DNA of 64,000 nucleotides. Origin: Takakia lepidozioides (Eukaryota; Streptophyta; Takakiopsida; Takakiales; Takakiaceae). Location: NCBI GenBank assembly GCA_030704615.1, contig CM060732.1:19284001-19348000 (forward strand), written 5' to 3'. Of the stretch, positions 22,068 through 33,558 are shown one piece after another. Position numbers and translations under genes: made by a program. Every line of letters begins with the position of its first letter. Within the stretch, counting starts at the first letter, position 1. Below the pieces are notes generated by a model. It was given only the letters and a program-made list of their open reading frames with translations, ran no database searches and was not told the DNA's origin.

Positions 22068-22250
22068 GAGATATGGAATTTCAAGTGCTCTGGGTCACTG
22101 GAAATTCAAAAAAACTAGCAAAGTGGGCTTTCCTGGAGCTATGATTGGCCCATCATGTGGCAGATTTGGAATTTCAAGTGCTTTTGGTCGCTGGAAATTC
22201 ACGAAAAATAGTAAAAATAGCAAAGTGGGCATTCCCGGGACAATTGTTGG
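22068..22250. repeat. Two-copy ~90-bp direct repeat
   Basis: TTTCAAGTGCTCTGGGTCAC at about 22079 and TTTCAAGTGCTTTTGGTCGC at about 22172 begin two copies that continue with GGAAATTCA, an A-rich stretch and TAGCAAAGTGGGC. Not coding. Confidence 0.75.
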
Positions 22251-22384
22251 AGCAAATGGCGAGAGCGAAGTTGCCCCCTCCCGATTTTAGGGGCTTCATG
22301 GTTGACAATGCCCAGGCGAACTGGACTCGACGGGAGAGATATCAAGGGAAAGGTCTCCGGTCCAAATCTGGCCGTGGGTTCTCT

Positions 22385-22750
22385 GGAAAAGAAATGCATT
22401 TGGACTTAAATGACATTGGACACTTGGGCCAACGGCATAGGCTACCCTAGAGACGGATACATAGAAGATTGCACTTGGTAGAAGATTGCACTTGGGCTTA
22501 AATTAATGGCCTCGACATAGGAGACGCACTTGCCTACATAGGAAATTGCACTTGGTCTTAGATTTCACACATAAGCCAAAGGTGTAGGCTACACTCGAGG
22601 TCGCACTTGGGCCTCAACACAGGAGACGCACTTACATATGAAATTGTACTTGGTCCTAGATTTCAATTCTTCACACACATGGGCCAAAGGCACATGCTAC
22701 CCTAGAGGTTGCACTTGGGCCTCGACATAGAGGACGCACTAGGATACATA
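22385..22750. repeat. TTGCACTTGG-type degenerate repeats
   Basis: Irregular repeats of roughly 60-130 bp sharing ATTGCACTTGG, GGCTACCCTAG, GGCCTCGACATAGGAGACGC and GATACATAGAA. Related copies (CACTTGGACTTAGATGACACT, CAACGGCACAGGCTACCCTAG) lie at 23757-23905, on the other side of the split SINE, so this family flanks and predates the SINE insertion. Confidence 0.75.
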
Positions 22751-22754
22751 GAAA

Positions 22755-23750
22755 GTATGACGCCTCTCGAAGGGAGCGTAACTTATGGTGTTTCTTCACA
22801 ACAAGGGCTACTGCCTTCCAGCTGAAAGGTGGACACCAGTGTTGGGCGGTTCTTGCATTTGTGAAGGAACCTTCGGTTCCGGTTCCACAATTATTTCAAG
22901 AGACGGTTCCGGATCCGGTTCTGGTTTTTTTTTATTGAGCCGGTTCTGGTCCAGTTCCGGATCCAACTTTTAAACATGGGGGCGGTTCCGGTTACCGGTT
23001 AGTTGCTAATAAAAACCATCGGTTCCGGTTAGGTTCCGGTTCTATTTTTTAAATATATTTGTTTAATTTAATTAGATTTAAAATATTTTATCAGTCCGGT
23101 AGATTAAATAGCAGTGTATTCACATATTTGAACTAAAATCCAACGATTTTGTTAGTTTTCACTAACACAAAAAAACAAACAAAAATACCCTAAATAAACT
23201 GGTAGATGAAAATGGGTAAAATTTTATGGGTTGAAAGTACTATTCAGCTACCTGGCAAATATTGGCATCTTCAAACATTTTACTAATGAACTTAGCCAGG
23301 ATATCATGGAGCTGGAGATTGAACCCAAGATCTCATGGCGCTGAAGCATTGAACATAGAATCTCATGGCCTTCAAGCATTGAACCCAGGATCTCAGGAGC
23401 TTGAGAGCATTAAATAAGTTTTTCCCTGGGCCACCAACCCCACCAAGGGGTCAAGAACCGGAACCTGTTTTTATCCCCCGCCCCGGTTCTCCGGTTCTCA
23501 CACCCAGCAGGAACCGTCGGTTCGGTTCTGCGCCGATCCCGATTGGCGGGTTCCGGTTCCGGGTCAGGTTCTGTAGGAATGGCCCGGTTCCGGTTAACCT
23601 GAACCTGAACCGGCGGTTAACCTGGGTCCCGGCGGGTAACCGCCCAACACTGGTGGACACTTTCATGACACACCAGACCGTGGTTTGAACCCACAACCAC
23701 ATCCAACGTGGTATATGCCCATTATCACTAGGCTACATGCTGGTTGTTGA
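22755..23750 (-). mobile_element. tRNA-derived SINE, split by a hAT element
   Basis: On the minus strand the right part (23750-23661) begins AACCAGCATGTAGCCTAGTG, with a Pol III A box (TAGCCTAGTGA) and a B box (GGGTTCAAACCAC at about 23685-23697). The left part (22828-22755) continues with CACCTTTC...GGAAGGCAGTAGCCC and ATAAGTTACGCTCCCTTCG. This order matches the SINE at 36.9 kb, where the two parts are contiguous, which shows that 22837-23652 is an insertion. Confidence 0.8.
22837..23652. mobile_element. Non-autonomous hAT element
   Basis: An 816-bp insertion bounded by 15-bp perfect terminal inverted repeats (CAGTGTTGGGCGGTT and its complement) and flanked by an exact 8-bp target duplication, GTGGACAC, at 22829-22836 and 23653-23660. 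CAGTGTTGGG-type termini and 8-bp duplications are hallmarks of the hAT superfamily. The ends carry many GGTTCCGGTT-like words in both orientations, typical of hAT subterminal repeats. No transposase frame is present. Confidence 0.92.
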
Positions 23751-23756
23751 TACATA

Positions 23757-23905
23757 GAAGATCTTACACTTGGGCTTAGATGACTCTGGACACTTGGGCC
23801 AACGGCACAAACTACCCTAGGTCTAGATCTCCCAAGCAGAAGGGATTGCACTTGGACTTAGATGACACTGGACACTTGGCCAACGGCACAGGCTACCCTA
23901 GTAGT
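23757..23905. repeat. TTGCACTTGG-type repeats, right flank
   Basis: Continuation of the degenerate repeat family seen at 22385-22750, sharing GATACATAGAAGAT, CACTTGG and GGCTACCCTAG. Two units of about 75-80 bp are visible. Confidence 0.75.
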
Positions 23906-24104
23906 TAATAACATGATAAAACAGTGAACTTTTGTAGATCATTCTCAACAAAGTTTTAGTTATAAATAAAAATGTGGTAGATCGAGGTTCAGATTTTGTA
24001 GATTTTTGTGAAAAAAACTTGTTGTGCACATAAGCATCGTGCATAGCACACAATCGTAAAAAATAACGTCACAATACGAACTGTAGTTGGACAGCGATGT
24101 AAGT

Positions 24105-24430
24105 CGTAGCACAATGCTTACTGGCACAACACACCACTTGAATGTGCATCTTGTGTTCCTTAACCATATAAGTAAAGACGATAATATCATCAACGTAGCT
24201 CACCGGACAAAGTCTAGACCTACAAGAATCATATCCATAACGTTCTGAAATTGATCTATAGGAGCATTCTTCAAGCCAAATGGTAGGAGCCGTCATTTAT
24301 GCAAAGTTCAAACAATCTTTCCCATGTTGGTCAATCCTGGCCCCAGAATATTGTTTTTTGCTTGTTCGCCTCTTTGATTGGCAACTGGTGATAAAACCCT
24401 TTCTGATCTTGTACATTAGAATGTGAGCTC
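24105..24430 (-). pseudogene. Ty3/gypsy reverse transcriptase remnant
   Basis: Minus-strand frames read KGFYHQLPIKEANKQKTIFW (about 24400-24340; RT palm, D..sGFHQIpi...d..KTaF), then PFGLKNAP (about 24285-24262), MDMILVGLDFVR, and YVDDIIVFT (about 24206-24180), the Y-x-D-D motif C of Ty3 elements. Frame changes between these blocks show it is dead. No LTR, integrase or protease was found nearby. Confidence 0.85.
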
Positions 24431-24435
24431 ATGGA

Positions 24436-24745
24436 GGGGTCCCGAATTCGGTGTTTTTCAATGGGCAGAAAGGGTATGTTGCGCCGCACACTATTTTGGG
24501 GTCCGAATTCGGTGTTTTTCAATGGGCAGAAAGTGTGTGCGGTGCCGCACACTGTTTTTCCAACCAACCATGGGGGAAAATAATAATAATAATAATAATA
24601 ATAATAATCCCCCCCCTCGGTTGGTTGGACCCCAAAACAGTGTGCGGCGCCACACACTGTTTTGGGGTCCCGAATTCGGTGTTTTTCTAATGGGCAGAAA
24701 GGGTGTGCGGCGCCGCACATTGTTTTTTCAACTAACCAGTGGAGA
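24436..24745. repeat. Palindrome-linked MITE-like array
   Basis: Three to four short units joined by palindromes such as GTGTGCGGCGCCGCACA. Units open with CACACTGTTTTxxxxCC and close with its complement. One form holds GAATTCGGTGTTTTTCAATG and GGGCAGAAAG and occurs three times; another holds CCAACCAACC...GGTTGGTTGG around an (AAT)n stretch at about 24582-24608. The CAGTGTGCGGC/GCCGCACACTG junction is like that of the array at 58.4-59.0 kb. Confidence 0.75.
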
Positions 24746-27700
24746 AAAAAAATAAAAATAAATGTCTGTGGTCTGTGGTCTTCAGAGTGACTTGTGGTGC
24801 AGCCCTCCTCATTCATACATCCCCCCCGACTACGCGGAGGCCATTGCTCGTCAGCAGTGTCTCACACTGTCTCCCCCAACTGCCTGTCGGTCTGCTTGGA
24901 AGTCAAACAGGCACGTCGGAGCAAGGGTTTTCGTGGATGATAGTGCCCAAGTTTTGGGGGATAGTAGTAGTTCCGCCAATGCAGACAGTACACCGCATGT
25001 GACTGAAATGCAAACTTCATAATGTTGTTGTCAGTAGACACATACTTCTTGGTTTATCAAAATTCAAATCTCTTTTTTTTTCTCCGCTCCTTAAATATGA
25101 AAACAACAACATGTTCAATATGGGATTTGCATTTTTTGATTGGAATACATTTTCTGTACCTACGCTACTTTCTAATTCCATGGCTGCATTGGAAAGTGAG
25201 TTCGTGGTAATCTAGTAATAGGATGATATAAAATTTTGCTAGTTCTATATTTGTTAATCATGGTTGCCCGATTTGTTGGAGGTTAATGCACACTTTATGG
25301 CTTGTATGCATTCGCCACACTCTTCTTTAAGCAATGACTTGTTCTTTGGAGTCTTGCTTTCTCATCATTCTAGAAAGCTGCATGAGCAAAGTTTACATGC
25401 ATGCTCAGCCTCATATGTGCACAGACGAGCAGATTGTAGGTCATTCGCTTAGGCGATTAGGTGGCATTGTTAGTACTGTGCCAATTAGGAACCCAAGCTA
25501 TCATTGGGGATGATGTATGTTGCAGGAAAATAAGTTCTGAAATTGTTCATTAATTCATCCACAACCATTCTTCTATATTCGGTCTCAAACACAATTATTC
25601 AGCAACATTCATTCCAACCCTTTGTTCTGCACTTCTTCTCATCGCCCAAATATGGTTCATATGTGCTGAATGCTCAAGTCCGCGGCTATAGGGCATCTTC
25701 ACGCTGTTTTGTCCGCGGTTATAGGTCCGTGCCTATGGGAATGACGTGGCGTGAACAGAGCCATCACCAGGGATTTGATTTCCAAAAAATACCAAAAAAT
25801 CTGTGTGTAGTGAAAGTACGACGAATGGCGAAAGGTGCAACTTTTTACCACCGATGGACCTGAGAATTTACAGGCTGATACAGGGTATATAATTGTAGTT
25901 TGTCACCAAGTTTGGTGATTTATGGAGCTGATTAGCAGCGGCGCCAAATTATTGAGTTGACGGCACTCATGGGGGCCGATTATTTGAATTTTTACTTCTT
26001 GGATGGATGAAAAATCCTGGAATTCGTCTTGAGGAGCTGGATGGATGAAATGACAACTTGCACCAACTGGTCATCCAATTGGATGGATGAAAAGCCAGCT
26101 TTCATTTGCCTCTAAGGCTTTTCATCCATGTTGAATATTATATTATAGATCCTCCAAGGAAACAATAGTTTAATGAATATTTTCCATTAGTTTATTAGGC
26201 TCAAAAACAGTATAAAAGAAGGGCAAGGCTTCTCTTGTTCTTCATCTAGTTCTTCATCTTGTTTAGTTTCCTCTTGTTGTTGTAGTGTTTGCTAGTTTGT
26301 TAGTTTGTGGCTTGAGGAGGCTAGATCCTAGGGAGTGGAGCTTGAAGCTCCCTAGTTAGATATAATTCTTGTGAGCTAAGGCACGTGGCCTAGCTTGTGG
26401 GCCTTTGAGCCATCAATTGTGAAGGAAGAGGGCAATTTCATGTGGAGGAAAGTGACTTGAGGACGAGTAGGAGGGGCTGGTATGGACTTATGGACGAGAG
26501 CCCAAGTGGAGGCCGCATAGAGTACCATTACTTGAGTCGATAGAGCATCCCAAGCACTCTCGCATTGAAAGGTTGATCCCATCTTACCATTTCACCATTC
26601 ATGTATGTGATTCATTTATTTTCCAAGCAAAGCTTGAAGTTGAAAAATCTGATTTAGGCCCTCAAAAGAGGAGTATGCATTGTGGAATCCCCACCATTTC
26701 ATGTCTAGGATGGACAAGGGGAAGAACCCCATAGCCTATTGGAAATGGTACCAATAGAGGCTTGTATTTGAATTGTTTGAAGAAGGAATCTTTGTGTTTT
26801 TTGTTACTAATTTGAAATATAGCCAGCTCTGGAAAAGGAAGGCCAACAGGCCGGATCTATGATATAAGGCCACTATAAGGCCACTATGTGCTAATCCCCC
26901 CCCCCCCCCCCCCACTAGCTAGCCATGGAGGCCTAGGGGAGGGTGGGGTGTGTTTTTTTGTCTTGGGGTTTCGGCGGGCTAAATTTGCTGGACAACAGCT
27001 GCCCCAAAGTCGCGAGCAGCCCGGGTGCTGCGCCTAGAGAATAGGCATTCGATTACTTAAAGCGTGGAGGCAGCCGTGGCCCAGCCACGACGTACGGGAA
27101 GCGGGGCCCCAGAGCTGACCTTAAGTCGTACTGAGATCAAGTACATCAAGCCGCGTGCCTCAGGCGTGAGGCCCTGAAGCGTGCGAGCATGGTGCGGGTC
27201 TTTACCCGCGGGATAACCAAAAGTTGAGACGGACCGGCGGACGCCGGCGTTAACCGCAGCGGTCCTTTGCCTGCAAAATAATGCTGTTATAATCAGGGCA
27301 TTGTGGCCACAGGTGATGCGCCCAGTTTGGGTGGAACAAAAGGGACCAAAAATTACCTTTGAGAATGACTCACTATAATACATTTTAGGAGGTACGTGGA
27401 GTTGGATCCGGGCAACACGTGTACGTCTCGTAGTTGTGCATGTGTCAAGCTGTGATGGAGGTCATGTCTATAACATGCGTGTTGATGGTTTTGTAACGCC
27501 ATGTGTTGAACAGAGAAGCATGGTCGATAGTTAAACATAACTATAGCTCAACCATGGATGGACACGTGTTTGTATGAGGATTTATCAATTGTTTCATTTC
27601 TAATTTGATATTATCTCAATGTCGTCGTTGCAGCTATAACTTCAATGGATTTATGTCTGCCACATAGTGCATGGTAATTGGGAATGCAAAATGCGTGGTC

Positions 27701-29230
27701 ATATTCATATAAGGGGAGTAGAACAAGTAAGGATGTGTTTGTACATGTTCAGACCAGATTTTCTTAAAGACAATAAAGCCTTCATAGAAGGCACCATCAC
27801 TGGTTCTCTAATATCACACTGAGTGATTCGGGAGGATGTGGGATTCCTCTACTTACCTCCATCCTTCCTTCATTGCTCAAAATTGTACCATCCTTCTACC
27901 AAAGTATCATTCTAGCATAGCTTGGAGATTTAAGTGTTTAGGTAAATTACCACTTAGCTATCCTTTCTTGATTGACATGTATAAGTCACCTAGAGTTAAA
28001 TGCAAGAAATAATTTATAGTATCATAGCTATGTCAAACTCTTTGGTCTAACCAAGCAGAAGTTATATCAAAGTAGGAGTAGGGATAGAGCATATCACTAG
28101 CATTCCTTTGTGCAAATATTACTGATGTGAATATTCCAGCAAAGCTAGCAAAGCTGGAGGGAAAAAATTCCCTCTATTTATCTGTAAAACCCAAAGTCAC
28201 TTATGAGTTCATAGAAGAAGAGATGCCCTCACTTGCACCCGTTCCAAAAAGCACCACAAGCATATGATGTGGGTTAGTGAGGATATGCGAGGTGCATGTC
28301 ATGCACTCTTGTATGTTATAGCTGTCCAAAATGAAATGATAAGTAGGGTTCCAGAATAGGAAAAACATTCAATTGAGCATGAAGGTTGCAAGCAACTGAC
28401 AAGGGAGAGTGTATGTACCACCAATCATCACCTGAATTGTCTGAGGAAGAGGAGCAGGTTGTGACATGTTCAGCAAAAACCGGCTCACAAAAGTCTCCAA
28501 AGAGCAGCTCACAAGATAGATATCTTTCCTTCTCCAAGTAGGAGTCTGAGGGAAGTGTTAGTCATTTTATACACAAGCCTCCACCATACTTTTTAGAGTA
28601 GAGAGACAGTAGTGTGCTGCTAGGCTTGCTCACTAAGAACGTTAGTGGAGGGAAGAGCGGGGGCACATTAAGACTTCCTCTCAAATCCAAAACTCTAAAG
28701 TAAAAAAAGATGTAAATTATCTGAAGGCTAGGTGTCCAGAATCTTGAAATCCTAATGCATGTACATGTGTCTAACATGTAGGGATTCAAGCAGACATGTG
28801 TCCTCAGTCCAAAATTATCTTTACTTCATAATTTATTTATAAATTCAGGTTTTTCTCTACTTCCTGCTGACAAAAGAAATGAAGAGATTTTGAACACCCA
28901 AGGATTTACGAAGAGAGAAACAGAGAGAGAAGACGTCAGCCATAGCCAGCGCAACTGAGAGCCACTTCACCTTGCGGCTACTCCCCTCTTCGAAGGTGGG
29001 CCATATATATCTATATATACAACTAAACAAAACACTGATGTAACGAATATCTGAAGGTTGTGGCGGGGATTAGTGATGACATGAATATGTGTTAAATATT
29101 GGGTGTTGGTACGTTTGTGAAAAGCAATGCAATAAGCTGGATAGTGAGGACATGGTCAGGATCACAATCATCATGTTTGCCAAAGAGGTTGTCTTCTTCT
29201 TCCCATGAGTCGTAAGTGGATGGGAAATTG
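24746..29230. other. Long stretch without a recognised gene
   Basis: About 4.5 kb with no supported coding gene. Points seen: a TATA-like GTATAAAAG at about 26210 followed by a CTTGTTCTTCATC-rich stretch, which could be an old LTR promoter but without a paired LTR; a C-run at about 26897-26914; and a GC-richer block at 27050-27260 with no recognised content. Confidence 0.35.
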
Positions 29231-29233
29231 GCT

Positions 29234-29640
29234 CATTTGCAATAATAATATGTGTGCATACGAGTCGCACCAAAGGTATCGATAGTTGTAAGTGTTTTCA
29301 TGCCCAAGATGGCTTCTATTATAAAGGCATTTGGGTTGTTGAGATTAACAGGGCAATGTAGTTTTATGGGGTCTGTGGTGGGTGGACTATGTGGTTTGGG
29401 GGATCTCGTTGCAGACATGTGGGTGATGCGGGGGTGACGGTGGTAGGCACGAAGTAGTAGGCCTGTAGCAGGAGACATGGGAATGTCAAGTATTGGGGGA
29501 GCAAGATCTTGTACTGTGGGTGGTGGGGAGAATGGGTGGTTGGCTGGAGGGTCTTGATATGTGGCTAGTAGGTATAGAGTATAGATGTCCCGATTTTGGT
29601 GTTTTTCACGTTGTTGTTCTGGGCTGCAACATACAATTAA
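29234..29640 (-). pseudogene. Second copy of the chromodomain LINE (linker fragment)
   Basis: The minus strand reads a Pro-rich linker (TVQDLAPPILDIPMSPATG, PHSPPTTDPIKLHCPV) followed by AFIIEAILGMKTLTTIDTFG and RMHTYYYCK, the start of a chromodomain, and then stops. It is homologous to 13065-13600 and keeps the uninverted order. It is truncated on both sides. Confidence 0.75.
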
Positions 29641-30004
29641 TCTGGCCCATGGCGAGGGGCCTTGCCTTCCACCAATCATCTGTAAGTCCTGTGAAACTGT
29701 TTTTGTGGCAGTTTGTAAGCAGTGGGCAGCGATGGTGGGCTGTTGTAGGATTTGATGAACTCAATGCCGTGTACTGACAACAACCCCTCATCTCTTATGC
29801 AAGCATTCAACAAGCCAAGTTGACTGCAGAGCATATTCAGCCCCCCACGTTTCTAGTTGCCTAATGTTCTTCATCTCCTGGGCAGAGCATTTTCCAGGGT
29901 CTCCATCTGTGATGACACACTATCTTCTCATGTGGTTCAGCTTCTGGTCTTGCTCTTGTTTGCACCACCCCAATGAAGGGCAGTTCCCACCTGCTTGATT
30001 CTCT

Positions 30005-31286
30005 CTATATGGTTGTCTTGGGTCTTGGCAGGGTTTCCCACAACCGCCTTTCCTTTTCAGACTGCCAGTCATCAGCCTCGTTCTCCAATGCTTCACTTTC
30101 TTCCCAAGTGAAGTGCTCTCCTCTTTTATGCTTCAACGTCCCTGCAGGTGTCTTTTCCTTCATCTCCCGTGGTGCTTTCGAATGAATGAGCACTGATTTA
30201 CATCTGTTGGCAACACTTACGGTGTCCATTTCCTTGCATGCCACTGCAGGCCCGCATTGACTTTCTTGGCACGGAAGTCTCTTCCTTCTCCCTCATTTTC
30301 TGGCTCTGTTGGTGCCCCACTCACCATGCTATCAGGGCTGCACTTATTTTGTGGTGTTGCGCCAGCCAAGGGCGATCTCCGATTGTTGGCAACAGCTGAT
30401 TGGAGTCTTCTTGGCAGAGTCTCCCACGAGCTCCCATCAATTTCAGGCATCAGGTTTTCTACCCTGCCCTTCCACTTTTCATAAGCGAGGTGTATGTCTT
30501 CCTCCCTTTCACTCTTCAGCGTCTCAGGCAGATTTTTCTTCATGCGATTGCTGCTCCCATACTTCCAGTCCTTGTTTAATTTTCTCCAGCCATCACCCTC
30601 AGATTTGACAAGGTATTGCTGCCCTTCCTTGTGTCTTTCCTCACTCCTAGCTGCTGGTTTTATCCCAGATTCACCTCTCATCCTTGCCTGGGGTTTTGCT
30701 TGCCAAACAGCCCTTGTGTGGGGAACTTCACCGAAAGGCAACATCTCATTCTCAGTTCCTGTCTTTGTACCTCTTTGCAGCAGTCCAGCCTCGGGTGCCT
30801 CACTTTTTGATTGCTGGGTTGCATTCTTCGCCGCCAACCTTTGACAAGAAAATGTGCTCCATCTTCCTCATCTCCTACTGGTTCCCTTGATGCTTCACCT
30901 CGTATGTCTTCCTCCTCATGTTTTAGCATCAGCTCCCATGCTTGAATTGCTACTTTTCCTCGTAGTTGATCTTGTGCTTTCTTTTTTCTCCGTAGCCTAA
31001 TCAACAGTTTTGTCTTGGCAGCTCCCTTGCCATGAGTGCCTTGTCTCACTGCATCTCCCTTGGCTGCCCACCATCCATGGAGTCTTTCTTGCACTATTCT
31101 GACCCTCATTGGCATGCACTTTGCTGCGATGCCCCACATGTATTTGCTGCTCCCTTTAATCATCAACATAGTGCTCCAGAGCCAGTTCCTCATTGTTGAC
31201 CAGTTGACCTTCTCAGCCTTTGGACCCCATTTTCCCTTCTCCCATGTTGCCTCGTCTTTCTGCTTCATCGTTTGCTTTACTTGCAC
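30005..31286 (-). pseudogene. Unidentified coding-like block
   Basis: The minus strand has three overlapping open stretches (31286-30678, 30837-30217, 30244-30005) rich in Lys, Glu, Arg and Trp, while the plus-strand frames look like antisense (Ser/Cys/Leu-rich). Internal similarity is visible: SSWETLPRRLQSAVANN and RRLWETLPRP, and several ..EKWKGR / KDWKYG-like words. No domain is recognised. The frame changes suggest either a decayed gene or exons with introns. No promoter or start could be assigned, so the limits are those of the open frames. Confidence 0.3.
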
Positions 31287-31671
31287 GATGTTGCTTCTTC
31301 CCTACAGCTCATCATGTGTTGTGGCTCTTTCCCATGTTGCACTCACTCCCATCATACGTTGTGCAGTTGATAAGACTGAGATGAGTTGATGCAGGATAGG
31401 GGGAGGGCTTGCTGGTGTATGTTGTCCGATAGGCCCCATGCACAGAGTCAAAGCTGGAAATCAGCCTTGCAAGGACCCAAGTGAGAGAAGTTTGGTGGGG
31501 GTAGCATCTTGGGGGATGGCAGTTAGGGCAATGTGTGTCTAGGGTAATATATGTCATAGCAACGGGTGATGTGCTGTCAATTTTGAGGATAGAGACAGCC
31601 TGTAAGCTGTAGATTTGTATAAGTGGTTTCTTCTGACACATATTGCTCCCAGTTTGCCACAACCAGTTGTT

Positions 31672-31819
31672 TGCGTTTGTAGTGCATGTGCGAGCCTGCT
31701 GGGGAAGGGCAAAGAGGTCCATGGTTGCATCGTCAAAGCTGGAATTGTGGCAGATGTCATTCTGAACAATACCCTTGTGGACAGGGAGTGTTCAACAATA
31801 TGGCTGAGCGAAGGATAGA
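31672..31819 (+). pseudogene. Isolated PPR fragment
   Basis: CSACASLLGKGKEVHGCIVK followed by AGIVADVILNNTLVD and then, after a gap of part of a repeat, STIWLSEG in place of NNMAE. This matches the units of the PPR array beginning at 33.56 kb, about 1.8 kb downstream in the same orientation. It shows that the array once extended further or was copied. Confidence 0.75.
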
Positions 31820-31824
31820 GTGTA

Positions 31825-32186
31825 ATGACTGTTAATGAAGGCACCTTCTTCAATTTCACCTTGTTTTCCCCTCTTATCAGAATCGCCCCTAATTATTCAT
31901 GTTTGAATTCTGCAAGTTAGCTAGTTGAGTGAAGCTTTGATAGTTTGGAGTGACTTTGACATAATTCTGCCAGTGTGACAACAGAAAAGTATCAGAAACA
32001 AGTAACACAGACGAGGAGAAGTTGTGGAATGAATATTTTTCTGACCCTAGTCAATGGTGGGACAATCGAGGCAAGAAGGTGAATGTTTGTTGGATTATAG
32101 AGAGTAGCAGATGCAATTGAGCGTAGGAACTAGTGTGATAAGTTGAGTTGGGTGCTTCCTAGAACAAGTCTAGGCTGTCATCATCA
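31825..32186 (+). repeat. Upstream copy of a ~360-bp tandem duplication
   Basis: Paired with 32214-32565. Both run from GTTAATGAAGGCA, through CCCTCTTAT.AGAATCG, to TCCTAGAACAA.T.TAGG.TGTCAT. The copy carries the better preserved OSB-like exon. Confidence 0.85.
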
Positions 32187-32768
32187 ACGGCACAATTGAT
32201 AAAATCAGACATTGTTAATGAAGGCATCTTCTTCAGCACATTTCACCCTGTTTTTCCCTCTTATTAGAATCGGTCCAAAATTTCCATGTTGAATTATGCA
32301 AGTTAACTGGTTGAGTGAATCTAGTTTGGAATGACTTTGACATGATACTGCTATGTGACAACAGGAAAGTATCAAAAAACAAGTAACAGACATGAGGAGA
32401 AGCTGTGGAATGAATACTTTTCTGCCCCCAGTCAATGATGGGACACCCGAGGCAAAAAGGTGAATGCCTGCTACATTTCAGAGAGTAGCAGACGCAATTG
32501 AGCATATGAACTAGTGTGATAAGCTGAGTTGGGTGTTTCCTAGAACAAATGTAGGTTGTCATTGTCAGCTACTAGCAGCAAGGCAAGGATGAATGCATGA
32601 TTTGTGCAGGGGCATGGATAGCTGAAGGAGCAGGGATAGAGTGTGGTCCAGATTCATCCTAGAGGGCCAAATTTCAATCACAAGATTTACCTATGATTCC
32701 CTGTGGATCAATAACTACAAGAAACCTCCATGGGTAGATGGTCTATTCCGTGGAACTCACTGAAGTCT
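32014..32768 (+). pseudogene. OSB-like organellar ssDNA-binding protein exons
   Basis: Three coding-like pieces match the PDF motif of plant OSB proteins, which bind single-stranded DNA in plastids and mitochondria. The first (32014-32078) reads EKLWNEYFSDPSQWWDNRGK and meets a possible donor (AAG|GTGAAT). The second (32396-32459), in the tandem duplicate, has the same sequence but with a stop at the first Trp (SQ*WDTRG). The third (32662-32762) reads PNFNHKI and, after a one-base shift, DSLWINNYKKPPWVDGLF, matching the PDFKHK...ALW......P.WV half of the motif. The usual N-terminal OB fold was not found. The duplication, stop and shift suggest a dead gene. The family call rests on the W..YF..P.QWWDNR pattern. 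Confidence 0.55.
32214..32565 (+). repeat. Downstream copy of the ~360-bp duplication
   Basis: Second copy of 31825-32186, clearly diverged by substitutions and small indels, so the duplication is not recent. Its OSB-like exon has a TGA in place of TGG. Confidence 0.85.
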
Positions 32769-33558
32769 TGCATTATGAGGATCAGAACTGCTTGACTTGC
32801 ACGAGGCCTTGACCCTTAGGCAATCCCCAGAGCAGCAGTAGCTTTTGGGCTGCTTTTTTACTTTGTGTTTTTTATTTTGTCCCATAAGCTCTTTGAGCTT
32901 TCCACAGATGTAATAAAGTACCATTTTGTTTCATTTCATTCATTTTCATTTCATTTTATTTCATGGCATGTCTTTCATCGTTTGTGCATTTCTAATGCAT
33001 GATTAGTTCTCTTGTATGGCATTACTAGTCGACTCACTACAAACACCAAAACTCCAAAGCATGAATCACTATGAATGATTGTTCAAGTAATTTCGAGCAC
33101 TTCATGTAAAGTAGTAAAGCAGTGGTGCGCCAACTTCCGCAATCGCAATTGCCACTGGGCATGTAGCACTGCAAGTTATGTGGTCTACTACCACGTGGCA
33201 GCAGTGGTGCTCGTCGTGGCGCCGCCACGTCGGCATCCACATCGTCGTCCATGTGTCACCGCGCTTCAGTGAGTCGGTCCACTCATCCGGAGGGAAAAGT
33301 CAAAGTCAGCCCAAAAGGTCAGACACACGGGCGGCTCGCCTGGTTACGCCACGTGGTTCTTCAGCATTAATCGCATTAATTGCTGAGCAGTTGTTCGCGC
33401 GTCTGCGTCCTTTACCACTCCAATCATTGGATGTCCAACCCAACTACCATGTCTGTTGTAACTAGTCTGTTGTAACTTCCAGTCGATCCCAGTTTTTTGA
33501 CTTTTACGACTCAAAATGAGTCGTTACCCCAGTGGTAAATGACACGAATGCTTCTAGT
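32769..33558. other. Spacer before the PPR array
   Basis: No gene recognised. An ATTTCATTT-rich stretch lies at about 32921-32965. Near 33514-33545 the words GTTACCCCAGTGGTAAATGACA resemble the A-box region of the local tRNA-derived SINE, and the PPR sequence begins directly afterwards. Confidence 0.35.

Noticed and set aside
24331-24816. Proteins with Tyr or Asn runs
   Set aside because: They are translations of an (AAT)n stretch inside the MITE-like array.
26205-26300. LTR promoter of a complete retrotransposon
   Set aside because: Only a TATA-like word and CT-rich leader are seen; no second LTR, primer binding site or coding region was found.
27050-27300. A structured non-coding RNA gene in the GC-rich block
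   Set aside because: No recognisable family motif or promoter could be pointed to.
30257-30890. Plus-strand Ser/Phe-rich proteins
   Set aside because: Composition is typical of antisense to the Lys/Glu-rich minus-strand block.
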